The notes beneath the pieces were generated by a model. The model was not told the origin of the DNA, ran no database searches, and saw nothing but the letters and a program-made list of their open reading frames with translations. The position numbers and the translations under genes were made by a program. This document shows positions 15,510 through 25,025 of a stretch of DNA of 57,380 nt, piece after piece. Positions within the stretch are counted from its first letter, which is position 1; each line of letters starts with the position of its first letter. Source of the DNA: Candidatus Methylobacter titanis. Lineage in GTDB: Bacteria > Pseudomonadota > Gammaproteobacteria > Methylococcales > Methylomonadaceae. The stretch spans positions 1 through 57,380 of the forward strand of contig JAQSDX010000020.1 in NCBI GenBank assembly GCA_029946125.1, written 5' to 3'.

Positions 15510-18500
15510 ATGTTAAAAATTTCTGGAATTTCCGCGCTTTCTGATTTTCGTATTAACAAACTACTGGCTGAGCTTCAGTCCTTAGAACCTGCTATCAAGG
15601 CCGTCTCAGCGCGGTTTATTCACTTTGTGGACATTGCAAATGACTTGAATGAAGGCCAAGCCGGGATTCTGAATCAGTTGCTGGCTTACGGCTCCACGCA
15701 AGCCAACATCGATAGTTCAGGCCAGCATTTACTGGTGGTGCCGCGCTCAGGCACGATTTCACCCTGGTCCAGTAAGGCGACCGAGATTGCCCAGCGCTGC
15801 GGATTATCCGAGGTTAAACGTATCGAGCGGGGCATTGAATACACGCTGGATAGCCATCAGCCGTTATCGGTAGCAGTGACCGCGTTATTGCATGACCGCA
15901 TGACTCAAACCGTTTTAGAGGGTGACGTTGAGCCCGAATTATTTGTTCAGCATCTGCCCAAGCCGTTATTGAGTGTCGATATTATTACGCAAGGACGTGA
16001 CGCGCTGGTTAGTGCTAATGCTGAACTGGGTCTGGCCTTGTCTGAGGATGAAATCGATTACCTGACCGATAGCTTTCAAGCCTTGGGCAGAAATCCGACC
16101 GATGTCGAATTGATGATGTTTGCCCAGGCCAATTCCGAGCATTGCCGACACAAGATTTTTAATGCCGATTGGACGATAGACGGCATAGAGCAGGCGCAAA
16201 CCTTGTTCGGCATGATCCGCAATACCGCCCAAAAAAGCCCCGAAGGCATCTTGTCGGCCTACAGCGATAACGCCTCGGTAGCGATAGGCTCAACCGCGCG
16301 GGTTTTTATCCGCAATGCGCAGACCGGCGAATATGCCTATGTCGAAGAAGAGGCGCATTTGTTGATGAAGGTGGAAACTCATAATCATCCTACCGCTATT
16401 TCACCTTATCCGGGCGCGGCAACCGGTTCCGGCGGTGAAATCCGCGATGAAGGTGCAACCGGGCGCGGCTCTTCGCCCAAAGCCGGGTTAACCGGGTTTT
16501 CGGTATCGCATTTGAAAGTACCGGGTTTTCCCCAACCCTGGGAAGCCGATAACGGCAAGCCGGAGCGTATCGCCTCGGCGTTAACGATCATGCTGGAAGG
16601 GCCGCTCGGCGGTGCGGCGTTTAATAATGAATTCGGCAGACCCAATCTGGCCGGCTATTTCCGCAGTTTCGAACAAGCGGTTCCGGGCAGTGATCATGAA
16701 TTTAGGGGCTATCACAAACCGATCATGATCGCAGGCGGCATGGGCAACATCCGGCCGATGCTGGTCGACAAACACCCGATCCCGGCCGGTTCGTTGATTA
16801 TCATCCTGGGCGGCCCGGCGATGTTAATCGGGCTGGGCGGCAGCGCCGCTTCCTCTCAGGCTTCCGGTGAAGGTTCGGAAGACCTGGATTTTGCCTCGGT
16901 GCAACGGGAAAATCCCGAAATGGAGCGCCGTTGTCAGGAAGTCATCAATCATTGCAATTCGATGGGCAACGATACGCCGATCGTGTCGATTCACGATATT
17001 GGCGCGGGCGGTTTGTCCAACGCGGTGCCGGAAATCATCCATGATTGCGATCGCGGCGGCCGCTTTGAATTGCGCAAGGTGCATAACGCCGATAAAGGCA
17101 TGTCGCCGATGCAAATCTGGTGCAATGAAGCGCAGGAACGTTATGTGGTTGCGATTAAGCCCGAGTCGCTGGCCTTATTCAGCGCCTTTTGCGAGCGCGA
17201 ACATTGCCTGTTTGCGGTAATCGGCGAGGCAACCGAACAAGAGCATTTATCGCTGAGCGACGAGTTGCTGGGCGACCAGCCGGTCGACATTCCGATGTCG
17301 GTATTATTCGGCAAGTCGCCGAAACTGCACCGCAATGTCGAGCATGTTCGACCCAACACCCAAGCGCTGGATGTTAGCGGCATCAAGCTGAGTGATGCGG
17401 TCAAGCGGGTGCTGGCATTCCCTGCGGTCGCCGACAAAAGCTTTTTGATCCATATCGGCGACCGTTCGGTCACCGGCTTGGTCGCGCGTGATCAAATGGT
17501 CGGCCCCTGGCAAACGCCGGTGGCCGATGTTGCGGTTACGGCGTCCGGTTTTCATGCGTTGACTGGCGAGGCGATGGCGATGGGGGAGCGCTCGCCGATT
17601 GCGGTGATCGACGCACCGGCATCCGGGCGTATGGCGATAGGCGAGGCCATTACCAATATTGCCGCCGCCAGCATCGATTCGTTGAAAAAAATCAAATTGT
17701 CGGCCAATTGGATGGCGGCGGCAGGTTATCAAGGCGAAGATGCGGCCTTATTCGATACCGTCAAAGCGGTGGGTATGGAATTGTGCCCGGCGCTGGGTAT
17801 CGCGATACCTGTGGGCAAGGATTCCTTGTCGATGAAAACCGTGTGGAAAGATGATTCTGCTGACGACCGTATGGATGCAGGAGGTACGACTCCAAGGATG
17901 GAGGAGGTAGAGCAACGCATGGAGCCGTTGCCGAGAGCAATTGCCGAAAAAACCATGACTGCGCCGTTATCGCTGGTGATTACCGCGTTTGCGCCGGTTG
18001 CCGATATTAGCCTTACCCTGACCCCGCAACTGCGCTGTGTGCCTGATGAAGACAGCGCCTTGATTTTGCTTGATCTGGGTGCCGGTAAAAACCGTTTGGG
18101 CGGTTCGGTGCTGGCGCAAGTCTACAACCAACTGGGCGATGATTGCCCGGATCTGGATGACGCCGGGTTATTGAAAGCCTTTTTCGATGCGATACAAACG
18201 CTGAACGGTCAAGATAAGCTGTTGAGCTATCATGACCGTTCCGATGGCGGTTTGCTGGCAACGGTGGCGGAAATGATGTTCGCCGGCAGGCTGGGCGTAA
18301 CCTTAACGCTCGATAGTATGGGCGATGATGTGCTGGCGGCGCTGTTTAATGAGGAACTGGGTGCCGTATTACAGGTGCGCCAAAGCGATTGTAAGGACAT
18401 CGTGGAGCTGTTGAATCAATCCGGTTTGATAGATTGCGTTTATGTCATAGGTAAGGTTGTTGATTACGCCATGGCTCAGTCCGAATATTGTGGGGGCGAC

Positions 18501-19541
18501 TTTGGTCGCCCTGGGCGCCTTGCGTCGCCCCCACCGGATGCAGGGCAGCAATTAACTATTCACCATTTTGGCGAGGTTATTTATTCAGCAGGCCGGGCCG
18601 AACTGCAGAGCATCTGGTCTGAACTCAGCTACAAAATGCAGGCCTTGCGCGATAACCCGGAATGCGCGCTGCAACAGTTCGAACGCATCGCCGATGATGA
18701 AGATCCCGGTTTGAATGTTGCGCTGAGCTTTGATGTCAATGACGATGTGACCGCCGTTTTTGCAACGGCTGCAAGACCTAAAGTCGCTATATTACGTGAG
18801 CAGGGCGTTAACGGTCATGTAGAAATGGCGGCGGCATTCGATCGCGCCGGATTTACCAGTATCGACGTACACATGAGCGATATTATTCATGGTCGGGTGA
18901 GCTTGGCTGATTTTGTCGGGTTGGTTGCCTGCGGTGGTTTCTCTTATGGTGACGTGCTCGGCGCCGGCGGCGGTTGGGCAAAATCGATTCTGTTCAACCC
19001 GCGCTGCCGTGATGAATTTGCCGCATTCTTTCAACGTTCCGATACTTTCGGCTTGGGCGTTTGCAACGGTTGCCAGATGATGTCGGGATTAAAAGACATT
19101 ATTCCCGGCGCCGAACATTGGCCGCGCTTCATGCGCAACACCTCCGAACAATTTGAAGCGCGGGTGGCCTTGGTCGAAGTGCAAAAATCGCCATCGATAC
19201 TGTTTGCCGGTATGGAAGGCTCCAGAATGCCGGTCGCTATTGCGCATGGGGAAGGGCGCGCAGAATTTGCTGTGGATCCGGCGGTTGCGCTGGAAGCCGG
19301 TGCGGTGGCCTTGTGTTATGTCGATAACTACGGCGAATTGACCACGGAATTCCCTGCCAACCCTAACGGTTCACCGTTCGGCATTACCGGGCTGACCACT
19401 ACCGACGGGCGCTTTACCATTATGATGCCACATCCCGAGCGTTGTTTCAGAACGCTGCAAAATTCATGGCACCCGGATGATTGGGAGGAATACGGTGCGT
19501 GGATGCGCCTGTTCAGGAACGCCAGGGTTTGGGTAGGCTAG
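15510..19541 (+). CDS. purL: Phosphoribosylformylglycinamidine synthase (FGAM synthetase)
   Basis: Large single-chain PurL of 1343 residues; it converts FGAR to FGAM with ATP and glutamine in purine synthesis. Visible are the N-terminal PurS-like region, the ATP-binding synthetase halves ([52 protein letters not shown]), and the C-terminal glutamine amidotransferase with nucleophile in [11 protein letters not shown] and HPERCFR. It is about 50 residues longer than E. coli PurL (1295); two repeat-derived inserts account for this: ~785-813 ([20 protein letters not shown]) in the loop before [15 protein letters not shown], and 994-1008 ([15 protein letters not shown]) in a loop before the linker to the amidotransferase. 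Both keep frame and miss catalytic motifs, so the enzyme should work. Confidence 0.97.
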   Translation: MLKISGISALSDFRINKLLAELQSLEPAIKAVSARFIHFVDIANDLNEGQAGILNQLLAYGSTQANIDSSGQHLLVVPRSGTISPWSSKATEIAQRCGLSEVKRIERGIEYTLDSHQPLSVAVTALLHDRMTQTVLEGDVEPELFVQHLPKPLLSVDIITQGRDALVSANAELGLALSEDEIDYLTDSFQALGRNPTDVELMMFAQANSEHCRHKIFNADWTIDGIEQAQTLFGMIRNTAQKSPEGILSAYSDNASVAIGSTARVFIRNAQTGEYAYVEEEAHLLMKVETHNHPTAISPYPGAATGSGGEIRDEGATGRGSSPKAGLTGFSVSHLKVPGFPQPWEADNGKPERIASALTIMLEGPLGGAAFNNEFGRPNLAGYFRSFEQAVPGSDHEFRGYHKPIMIAGGMGNIRPMLVDKHPIPAGSLIIILGGPAMLIGLGGSAASSQASGEGSEDLDFASVQRENPEMERRCQEVINHCNSMGNDTPIVSIHDIGAGGLSNAVPEIIHDCDRGGRFELRKVHNADKGMSPMQIWCNEAQERYVVAIKPESLALFSAFCEREHCLFAVIGEATEQEHLSLSDELLGDQPVDIPMSVLFGKSPKLHRNVEHVRPNTQALDVSGIKLSDAVKRVLAFPAVADKSFLIHIGDRSVTGLVARDQMVGPWQTPVADVAVTASGFHALTGEAMAMGERSPIAVIDAPASGRMAIGEAITNIAAASIDSLKKIKLSANWMAAAGYQGEDAALFDTVKAVGMELCPALGIAIPVGKDSLSMKTVWKDDSADDRMDAGGTTPRMEEVEQRMEPLPRAIAEKTMTAPLSLVITAFAPVADISLTLTPQLRCVPDEDSALILLDLGAGKNRLGGSVLAQVYNQLGDDCPDLDDAGLLKAFFDAIQTLNGQDKLLSYHDRSDGGLLATVAEMMFAGRLGVTLTLDSMGDDVLAALFNEELGAVLQVRQSDCKDIVELLNQSGLIDCVYVIGKVVDYAMAQSEYCGGDFGRPGRLASPPPDAGQQLTIHHFGEVIYSAGRAELQSIWSELSYKMQALRDNPECALQQFERIADDEDPGLNVALSFDVNDDVTAVFATAARPKVAILREQGVNGHVEMAAAFDRAGFTSIDVHMSDIIHGRVSLADFVGLVACGGFSYGDVLGAGGGWAKSILFNPRCRDEFAAFFQRSDTFGLGVCNGCQMMSGLKDIIPGAEHWPRFMRNTSEQFEARVALVEVQKSPSILFAGMEGSRMPVAIAHGEGRAEFAVDPAVALEAGAVALCYVDNYGELTTEFPANPNGSPFGITGLTTTDGRFTIMMPHPERCFRTLQNSWHPDDWEEYGAWMRLFRNARVWVG
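17864..17947 (+). repeat. In-frame MDAGG-type repeat inside purL
   Basis: CGACCGTATGGATGCAGGAGG, then GTACGACTCCAAGGATGG, AGGAGGTAGAGCAACGCATG and GAGCCGTTGCCGAGAGCAA. About nine in ten bases match the mfd copy (45857 on) over the shared part, and both are read in the same frame. Contains short hairpins such as TTGCCGAGAGCAA. Confidence 0.88.
18490..18534. repeat. 45-bp GC-rich palindromic repeat inserted in frame in purL
   Basis: Ends are a perfect inverted repeat, GTGGGGGCGAC (18490-18500) and GTCGCCCCCAC (18524-18534), with an inner GGGCGAC/GTCGCCC pair. Length is exactly 15 codons. Same family as 11255-11280 and 24955-25002. Confidence 0.85.
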
Positions 19542-19612
19542 ACGTGGTTGATTAACTGATATAGGTATTGTCCACGGTTGAAATATGCAACGTATAATTA
19601 AATTCTAGCAAT

Positions 19613-19766
19613 TTGACATCCTCCACACCTAAAGGAACACTGCCATTAAGTTAAGTTGAAAATAGTTATGGTTGAATGCCGTGGGCGCGAATTTATTCGC
19701 GCCCACGCTATATTAAATCCTTAACTTTTAACTTAATAATGTCAGTGAGCTAAAGAAAGGGGATTC
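19613..19766. mobile_element. Remnant of an IS200/IS605-type right end, interrupted by a ~110-bp MITE
   Basis: TTGACATCCTCCACACCTAA at 19613 matches the right end of the tnpB element at 57179 (TTGACATCCTCCCCGACCTA). The match breaks after CCTAAAGGAA and seems to resume at GGGGATTCCT (19759). Between them, 19638-19747 begins CACTGCCATTAAGTTAAG and ends with the inverted CTTAATAATGTCAGTG; in its middle is the palindrome GTGGGCGCGAA/TTCGCGCCCAC (19681-19706). CTAAAGGAA and CTAAAGAAA near the two borders may be a ~9-bp target duplication. Confidence 0.6.
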
Positions 19767-19806
19767 CTCTTGTTCAATCATTAATAAAGTTTAGAGGTCG
19801 TGGATT

Positions 19807-20766
19807 ATGGATAGGGTCAACATGACGAAAAATAAAAATCGAAGATCTTTTTTCCGAATTTATGATGAAGTTCATCTGTTTTACAAAAAAATAGATGAAA
19901 AGCTGGTAACCGAACCGTACTCTACTTTTGACAATATTCTAAATAACCTTGCATCATCTTCTAATATTGAAATGATCTCGCAGAATTCGGAGTTACTATC
20001 GCCCGGTGAGGAAATAATATCGCCGGATGTTATGACTCCGAATGCCCGAATTAAGGAAAATGAAATCCACGACGTCAACATCAGTGTAGGAGGCATGGCT
20101 TTTATTTGTGAGGGTGCGCTTAAAGAAGGCGACTATCTGATCATCAAAATAGTGCTGGTATCCAGCATGGCTGCCATCGTAACTTACGGCAAGGTTGTTT
20201 TTTGTGAAAAAAGGCAAGCAAAAGACGACAGTCGCTACCCTTATTTTGTAGGTGTCCATTTTGTCAATATGAAGGATAAAGATCGGGAATTACTGATCAA
20301 GCATGCGGACAAAAAGCGGCTGCAGCAAAGATGGGTTAATGGATTGCTACTGGCCGTTGTCCTTGCCATTATCGTTGCACCTGATATGACATTCGGTTTA
20401 TTGTTCGAACTGTTTCATTTCTTGTTCGAGCATCTCCTTGAGTTCTTTCATATTGTTTTTGAGTTTATCGAGTCCAATCTTGACAACCTCATCGAACATT
20501 TTTTTCATACCGATTTACAGCAGACCCAGCTCATTGTTTTTTATATCCTGGTATCTTTTGTGGGCTATGGGCTTTACCGTTTGTGGCAGGTATTGCGGGT
20601 ATTGCCGTCTTTTTGTCGGCATAGTAAAGAAAACCTGTTGGTAATCTGTGCGCATAAGAAAGCAAGTCTGCTTTATTATTGGTGGGAGCAGTCTTTGTTC
20701 AATAAAATTAAACTGGTCGTAATTGGCATCGCGACCATCACTCTCTATGTTCTTTTTGGACTATAA
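19807..20766 (+). CDS. Membrane-anchored PilZ-like domain protein
   Basis: The product has 319 residues. The basic start (MTKNKNRRSFFRIYDEVHLFY) carries the RRxxxR-like c-di-GMP contact RRSFFR; IHDVNISVGGMAFICEG is the second PilZ motif (xxSxxG). Residues ~180-200 and 240-265 and the C-terminal end (LVVIGIATITLYVLFGL) are hydrophobic segments with aromatic helices between them (LLFELFHFLFEHLLEFFHIVF). So a cytoplasmic c-di-GMP sensor followed by a membrane region. ATG at 19807 versus 19822 cannot be decided; GAGGTCG precedes the first. Likely an effector for c-di-GMP at the membrane, target unknown. Unlinked to purL functionally. Confidence 0.65.
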   Translation: MDRVNMTKNKNRRSFFRIYDEVHLFYKKIDEKLVTEPYSTFDNILNNLASSSNIEMISQNSELLSPGEEIISPDVMTPNARIKENEIHDVNISVGGMAFICEGALKEGDYLIIKIVLVSSMAAIVTYGKVVFCEKRQAKDDSRYPYFVGVHFVNMKDKDRELLIKHADKKRLQQRWVNGLLLAVVLAIIVAPDMTFGLLFELFHFLFEHLLEFFHIVFEFIESNLDNLIEHFFHTDLQQTQLIVFYILVSFVGYGLYRLWQVLRVLPSFCRHSKENLLVICAHKKASLLYYWWEQSLFNKIKLVVIGIATITLYVLFGL

Positions 20767-20861
20767 GCTGATCAAATCAGCGTCCGAATGATGATTCGGG
20801 GTAAAGGGCTTTATGAATGATTTTCTTAAGCCGTTCATGCCGAATTCAGAGCAATGACTTG

Positions 20862-20944
20862 GTAGGAGCGGGCCATGCCCGCGATATGTTGGCAACGATG
20901 TGAAATCTTGACTCATAGTTTTCGCGGGCATGGCCCGCTCCTAC
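20862..20944. repeat. Perfect 23-bp inverted repeat with 37-base spacer (REP/BIME-like)
   Basis: The left arm 20862-20884 starts GTAGGAGCGGGCCATGCC and the right arm 20922-20944 is its exact reverse complement ending GGCCCGCTCCTAC. It lies between the convergent PilZ and glycine-zipper genes and could terminate both. A decayed relative is at 36039-36098. Confidence 0.9.
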
Positions 20945-21026
20945 AAAGCTTAAGCTGTTAGCGTACCCCATACATTTGTTGATTGCAGAGGATTAGTCGG
21001 CCCAATATTTCATTGGGCCGATTGGA

Positions 21027-21452
21027 TTACCATCTTCTTGGGTAGTCCTGGCCAACTCCGTTGCCGAGAAAAGAACCCGCTGCCGCACCCAGTCCGGTAG
21101 CAACAGGGTCGCCACCTCCCAGTTCATAGCCGAAAACGCTGCCGATAACCCCGCCGGCTAAGCCTTGGTGGGAGCGTGGATCGTTTGAATACTGTGGTTG
21201 TTGGTAATAACGAGCCGGCGGTTGCTGATAATAGCGAACTTCAGGTTGCTGATAATAGTAATTGACCTGTGGTTGCACATAATAGTCATCGTGGTCGCGA
21301 CGATGACCATGATGACCATGATGACCATGATGTCCTCTATGATGTCCCCAGCCGTGACCACGGTGTCCCCAATCATCGTCGTCAGCATAAGATAGTGGCG
21401 AAAACAGGACGACAGCGGCAGTTAATTGAATTAAAAAAAATAATTTTTTCAT
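21027..21452 (-). CDS. Secreted His-rich, Tyr/Gln-rich glycine-zipper protein
   Basis: I chose the ATG at 21452, preceded by AGAGAAA, because it gives a signal peptide (MKKLFFLIQLTAAVVLFSPLSYA); an in-frame upstream ATG adds residues without one. The mature protein begins DDDDWG, then a run of HRGHG/HHGHHGHHG repeats, then repeated YYQQP units, then a glycine-zipper domain (HQGLAGGVIGSVFGYELGGGDPVATGLGAAAGSFLGNGVG) of the outer-membrane/periplasmic 2TM type. The His cluster is a likely metal site (Cu, Ni or Zn); this is inference. A shorter paralogue follows 76 bp downstream. Confidence 0.75.
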   Translation of the reverse strand: MKKLFFLIQLTAAVVLFSPLSYADDDDWGHRGHGWGHHRGHHGHHGHHGHRRDHDDYYVQPQVNYYYQQPEVRYYQQPPARYYQQPQYSNDPRSHQGLAGGVIGSVFGYELGGGDPVATGLGAAAGSFLGNGVGQDYPRRW

Positions 21453-21528
21453 GATATTTTCTCTTTGATTTGTTGGGTTGTTCGGTGTTGAGTTAATAAA
21501 ATCAAGTTTGCCGGTCAATTAAACAGGG

Positions 21529-21843
21529 TTAGCGTCTTCCAGCAACGCCATTGCCGAGATAAGAACCTGCGGCAGCGCCCAGTCCTGTAGCAATTGGGTC
21601 GCCATTACCTATTTCGTAGCCTAAAACACTACCGACAACACCTCCGGCCAAACCTTGGTGAGAGCGCGGATCTCGAGGCTGTGAATATCTAGGCTGTTGC
21701 TGATAATATCTGGCCTGTTCGGAATGATGATGGTTGTGGTGTTTTCTGCCATGACCACGACCTTCACCTCCTGACGCGTAGGATACAGATGAATATATCA
21801 GGGTAAACACAGCCAATAGAGTAAAAAAAAGTGACTTTTTCAT
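21529..21843 (-). CDS. Secreted glycine-zipper protein, paralogue of the preceding gene
   Basis: The product has 104 residues with a signal peptide (MKKSLFFTLLAVFTLIYSSVSYA), a short His/Arg-rich segment (GHGRKHHNHHHSEQ), a few RYYQQQP units and a glycine-zipper domain nearly identical to its neighbour's (RSHQGLAGGVVGSVLGYEIGNGDPIATGLGAAAGSYLGNGV). Lies upstream of the longer copy on the same strand, so the pair is a tandem duplication, probably co-transcribed. Function unknown; the His tract is much shorter here. Confidence 0.75.
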   Translation of the reverse strand: MKKSLFFTLLAVFTLIYSSVSYASGGEGRGHGRKHHNHHHSEQARYYQQQPRYSQPRDPRSHQGLAGGVVGSVLGYEIGNGDPIATGLGAAAGSYLGNGVAGRR

Positions 21844-22117
21844 GGTTTCTTCCTTAAATAATTAATTTAATCTGGTTATATATGGAGTCGGTACAGGCAT
21901 GATGTTCAGTGATAAGCTTTGGACTCATATTATTCGCTTGAACCTTAATGGCTGCTTAACGAATTGAATTGTTTGATGGCTGGCGTTAAAGTTATGCTTA
22001 AATCATGGTCTCTTCGTTTCGTGCAACAATTAATTGCCGGAATGATTCCGCCTTACTGCTTATGGCTTATAATAGCATCCAATTTGAATCAACATTTACT
22101 CAATGGCATCTTAATAA

Positions 22118-24934
22118 ATGGAACAGTTTATCCCCGGCCAACGCTGGATTAGTAATACTGAGTCGGAGCTCGGTTTAGGTCTTATTCTTGAGGTGGCGCA
22201 CAAGCGGGTCACAGTGCTTTTTCTGGCTTGCGATGAAAAGCGTATGTATGCGCAAGATAACGCGCCGTTAACGCGCGTCCGGTTTTCGGTAGGCGACGTT
22301 ATTGAGTCGATTGACGAAGATAAAGTGACCGTCACCGGTTTAACTGAACAGAACGGCTTGATTACTTATGTGGGTAAAGACGAAAATGGACACGAAGTTC
22401 AGCTGGATGAGGTGGAGCTGAATCATCACATCCAATTTAACAAGCCTCAGGATCGGTTGTTTATCGGGCAAGTCGATCCTTCCGCCTGGTTTTTGTTGCG
22501 CTATGAAACCTGGCTCAGATTGCAACAGCATCAACAATCGCCGGTTAAAGGCTTGCTGGGCGGTCGTGCCTCGCTGATTCCGCATCAGTTGTTTATTGCG
22601 CATGAATCGGCTAACCGGTCGGCACCAAGAATCATGCTGGCCGATGAAGTGGGCCTGGGTAAAACGATTGAAGCCGGTTTGATTTTGCACCATCGGCTGA
22701 TTAACGGCTTGAGCAACCGGGTGTTGATTATCGTGCCGGAAACGCTGCTGCATCAATGGCTGGTCGAAATGCTACGGCGCTTTAATCTGCGCTTTAGTAT
22801 TTTTGACGAGGCGCGCTGTCTCGATACCTATGCCGAAGACGACATGCTTGCTGAAGCGGGTGAAGCTGACGCCGCTGCCGATAATCCGTTCTTAACCGAA
22901 CAATTGATTCTATGCAGTCAGGGCTTTTTTTCCAATTATCCGCGTCGCCAACAACAGGCCATAGCAGCGGGTTGGGATATGGTGATTGTCGACGAAGCGC
23001 ACCATCTGGAATGGAGCGAACTCGCGCCCAGTACTGACTACCTGTTTGTCGAACAACTTGGATCGGTTTCCCCCAGCCTTATTTTATTGACGGCGACCCC
23101 GGAGCAATTAGGCAAGGAAAGTCATTTTGCCCGTTTAAGGTTACTCGATCCCGACCGCTTTTACAGCTTTGCGGCGTTTGTCGAAGAAGAGCGCTTGTTT
23201 GAGCCGGTGGCTCATGCGGCCAAGTTGTTGTTGGCAGATACCGCGTTGGATGACGACGCGCAGCAACATTTAATCGCACTGCTGAAAGATGACAACGTCG
23301 ACGGCTTGCTGAAAAATCTGAACGATCCTGAACAATCGGCGGCGGCGCGCGATGCGCTGGTTAATGTGCTGCTTGATCATCATGGCACCGGGCGGATTTT
23401 ATTTAGGAATTCCCGGCAAACCGTGCAGGGCTTTCCCGAACGGGAACGTTACGGCTATGCCTTAACCGGGCAAGAAAATACCGATGACTTGCAACAAGAC
23501 CCGCGCTACTTATGGCTGGTGGACAAGGTTAAACAGCTTAGGGGCGATAAAGCTTTGGTGATCTGTAAGCAGGCGCAAACCGCGATTGATTTGGAGCAAG
23601 CGCTGAAAAATCGAGCTGGCATCGCGTCGGCGGTTTTTCATGAGGGCATGAGTATTATCGAACGCGACCGGGCGGCGGCTTATTTTGCCGATCCAGAAAG
23701 TGCGGCGCGGCTGTTGATTTGCTCTGAAATCGGCAGTGAGGGCCGGAATTTTCAGTTTGTGCATCATTTGGTTCTGTTGGATTTGCCGACCAATCCCGAT
23801 TTATTGCAACAACGTATAGGCCGTCTGGATCGTATCGGCCAGAAACATGTTATCCAGATTCATGTGCCGTATCTGGAGCATACTGATAATGCGGTGTTGT
23901 ATCGCTGGTACGATGAAGGCCTGAATGCGTTTGCCTGCAACAGTTCATCGGCCCAACGGGTTGCGGATTTGTTGCACGATGAACTGGCGGCTGTTTTGGC
24001 TGATGGTAGCCCAGCAGATATTGATAGCCTTATTACCAAGACCCAAGCGCTCAGTGCCGAACTTGAAACGCAAATGCATAATGGTCGCGATCAATTGCTG
24101 GAGTTGAATTCCTGTCGTAAGGAATTGGCTGATGAACTTATCGAGCAGATGAATGTCTATGAGAAGGAAGGTGTACTTTGGCCTTATATGGAAGATGTCT
24201 TTGAATGTTACGGCGTAGATACTGAGTTCCATTCACCGGATTGTTTTATTATTCGCCCTAGCGGTCATTTGCGTGTCTCGCATTTTCCCGGATTAACCGA
24301 AGACGGCATGACTATCACCGTTGACCGGCAGATTGCTCTGGCGCGGGAAGATATGCAGTTCATGACTTGGGAACATCCGTTGGTCACCGCATCGATGGAT
24401 ATGGTGCTGTCCTCTGAGACCGGCAACGCCGCGATCAGTGTGATCAAGCATAGCGATTTTAAAGCCGGACAGTTTTTTCTGGAGTGTTTGTTTATTGTCG
24501 AATGTAGCGCGCCTGCCGAATTACAGATTGGCCGGTTTTTGCCGCCTACCCCGATTCGGGTATTGATCGATCAAAACCAAAAGGATGTCAGTGCGGACAT
24601 CGACCACCGTGACTTGGTTGAAGCCGGTATTAAGTTTGATAAACACCGAATTATTGCCTTTTTGAACAGCCAGCGATCGCACCTTATTAATATATTGGGT
24701 ATGGCTGAGAAAAAAGCCAAAGCCGACATGCAAGCGTTAGTCGATCAGGCAACTCAAGCGATGTTGGAATCGCTGAGCAATGAGATCAAGCGTCTGGTCA
24801 GATTGAAAAAAGTGAACCCGAGCATCAGAACTGAAGAAATTGAGCAGCTAAAGGATATGACCATGCTGGCGCATGAAAACATCCAGGCCGCGCAATTAAG
24901 GCTGGATGCGGTGAGGTTTGTGATTACCAGTTGA
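22118..24934 (+). CDS. rapA: RNA polymerase recycling ATPase RapA (HepA)
   Basis: The product has 938 residues (E. coli 968). The start MEQFIPGQRWISNTESELGLG matches the conserved N-terminal Tudor-like region. Swi2/Snf2 helicase motifs follow: LADEVGLGKTIEAGLI (I), VDEAHHLEW (II), LLTATPEQLG (III), and the second lobe with CSEIGSEGRNFQFVHHLVLLDLPTNPDLLQQRIGRLDRIGQ (V-VI). It binds RNA polymerase and promotes its recycling. Single gene. Confidence 0.97.
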   Translation: MEQFIPGQRWISNTESELGLGLILEVAHKRVTVLFLACDEKRMYAQDNAPLTRVRFSVGDVIESIDEDKVTVTGLTEQNGLITYVGKDENGHEVQLDEVELNHHIQFNKPQDRLFIGQVDPSAWFLLRYETWLRLQQHQQSPVKGLLGGRASLIPHQLFIAHESANRSAPRIMLADEVGLGKTIEAGLILHHRLINGLSNRVLIIVPETLLHQWLVEMLRRFNLRFSIFDEARCLDTYAEDDMLAEAGEADAAADNPFLTEQLILCSQGFFSNYPRRQQQAIAAGWDMVIVDEAHHLEWSELAPSTDYLFVEQLGSVSPSLILLTATPEQLGKESHFARLRLLDPDRFYSFAAFVEEERLFEPVAHAAKLLLADTALDDDAQQHLIALLKDDNVDGLLKNLNDPEQSAAARDALVNVLLDHHGTGRILFRNSRQTVQGFPERERYGYALTGQENTDDLQQDPRYLWLVDKVKQLRGDKALVICKQAQTAIDLEQALKNRAGIASAVFHEGMSIIERDRAAAYFADPESAARLLICSEIGSEGRNFQFVHHLVLLDLPTNPDLLQQRIGRLDRIGQKHVIQIHVPYLEHTDNAVLYRWYDEGLNAFACNSSSAQRVADLLHDELAAVLADGSPADIDSLITKTQALSAELETQMHNGRDQLLELNSCRKELADELIEQMNVYEKEGVLWPYMEDVFECYGVDTEFHSPDCFIIRPSGHLRVSHFPGLTEDGMTITVDRQIALAREDMQFMTWEHPLVTASMDMVLSSETGNAAISVIKHSDFKAGQFFLECLFIVECSAPAELQIGRFLPPTPIRVLIDQNQKDVSADIDHRDLVEAGIKFDKHRIIAFLNSQRSHLINILGMAEKKAKADMQALVDQATQAMLESLSNEIKRLVRLKKVNPSIRTEEIEQLKDMTMLAHENIQAAQLRLDAVRFVITS

Positions 24935-24950
24935 TGTAAGATTTTCCACT

Positions 24951-25004
24951 GCAAGGGCGACGACTTTAGTCGCCCGGTGTACAAAAGGCGACTAAAGTCG
25001 CCTC
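24951..25004. repeat. Paired GGGCGAC/GTCGCCC palindromes between rapA and cvfB
   Basis: GGGCGACGACTTTAGTCGCCC occupies about 24955-24975, and GGCGACTAAAGTCGCC 24987-25002 is a second near-palindrome. They belong to the same family as the purL insert and the dnaQ tail. Could terminate rapA transcription. Confidence 0.8.
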
Positions 25005-25025
25005 CACAGGAATAATGTATAAATT

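Noticed and set aside
17864-17947. PurL and Mfd inserts as assembly or sequencing errors
   Set aside because: Frame is kept in both genes, copies differ from each other, and an intergenic copy exists, so they look genuine.
21198-21454. Plus-strand ORFs opposite the His-rich gene
   Set aside because: Antisense shadows of the His and Tyr codon repeats, with no start signal or family match.
11255-25004. CRISPR array from the repeated GC palindromes
   Set aside because: Copies are kilobases apart, not regularly spaced and lack uniform spacers; they are REP-like.
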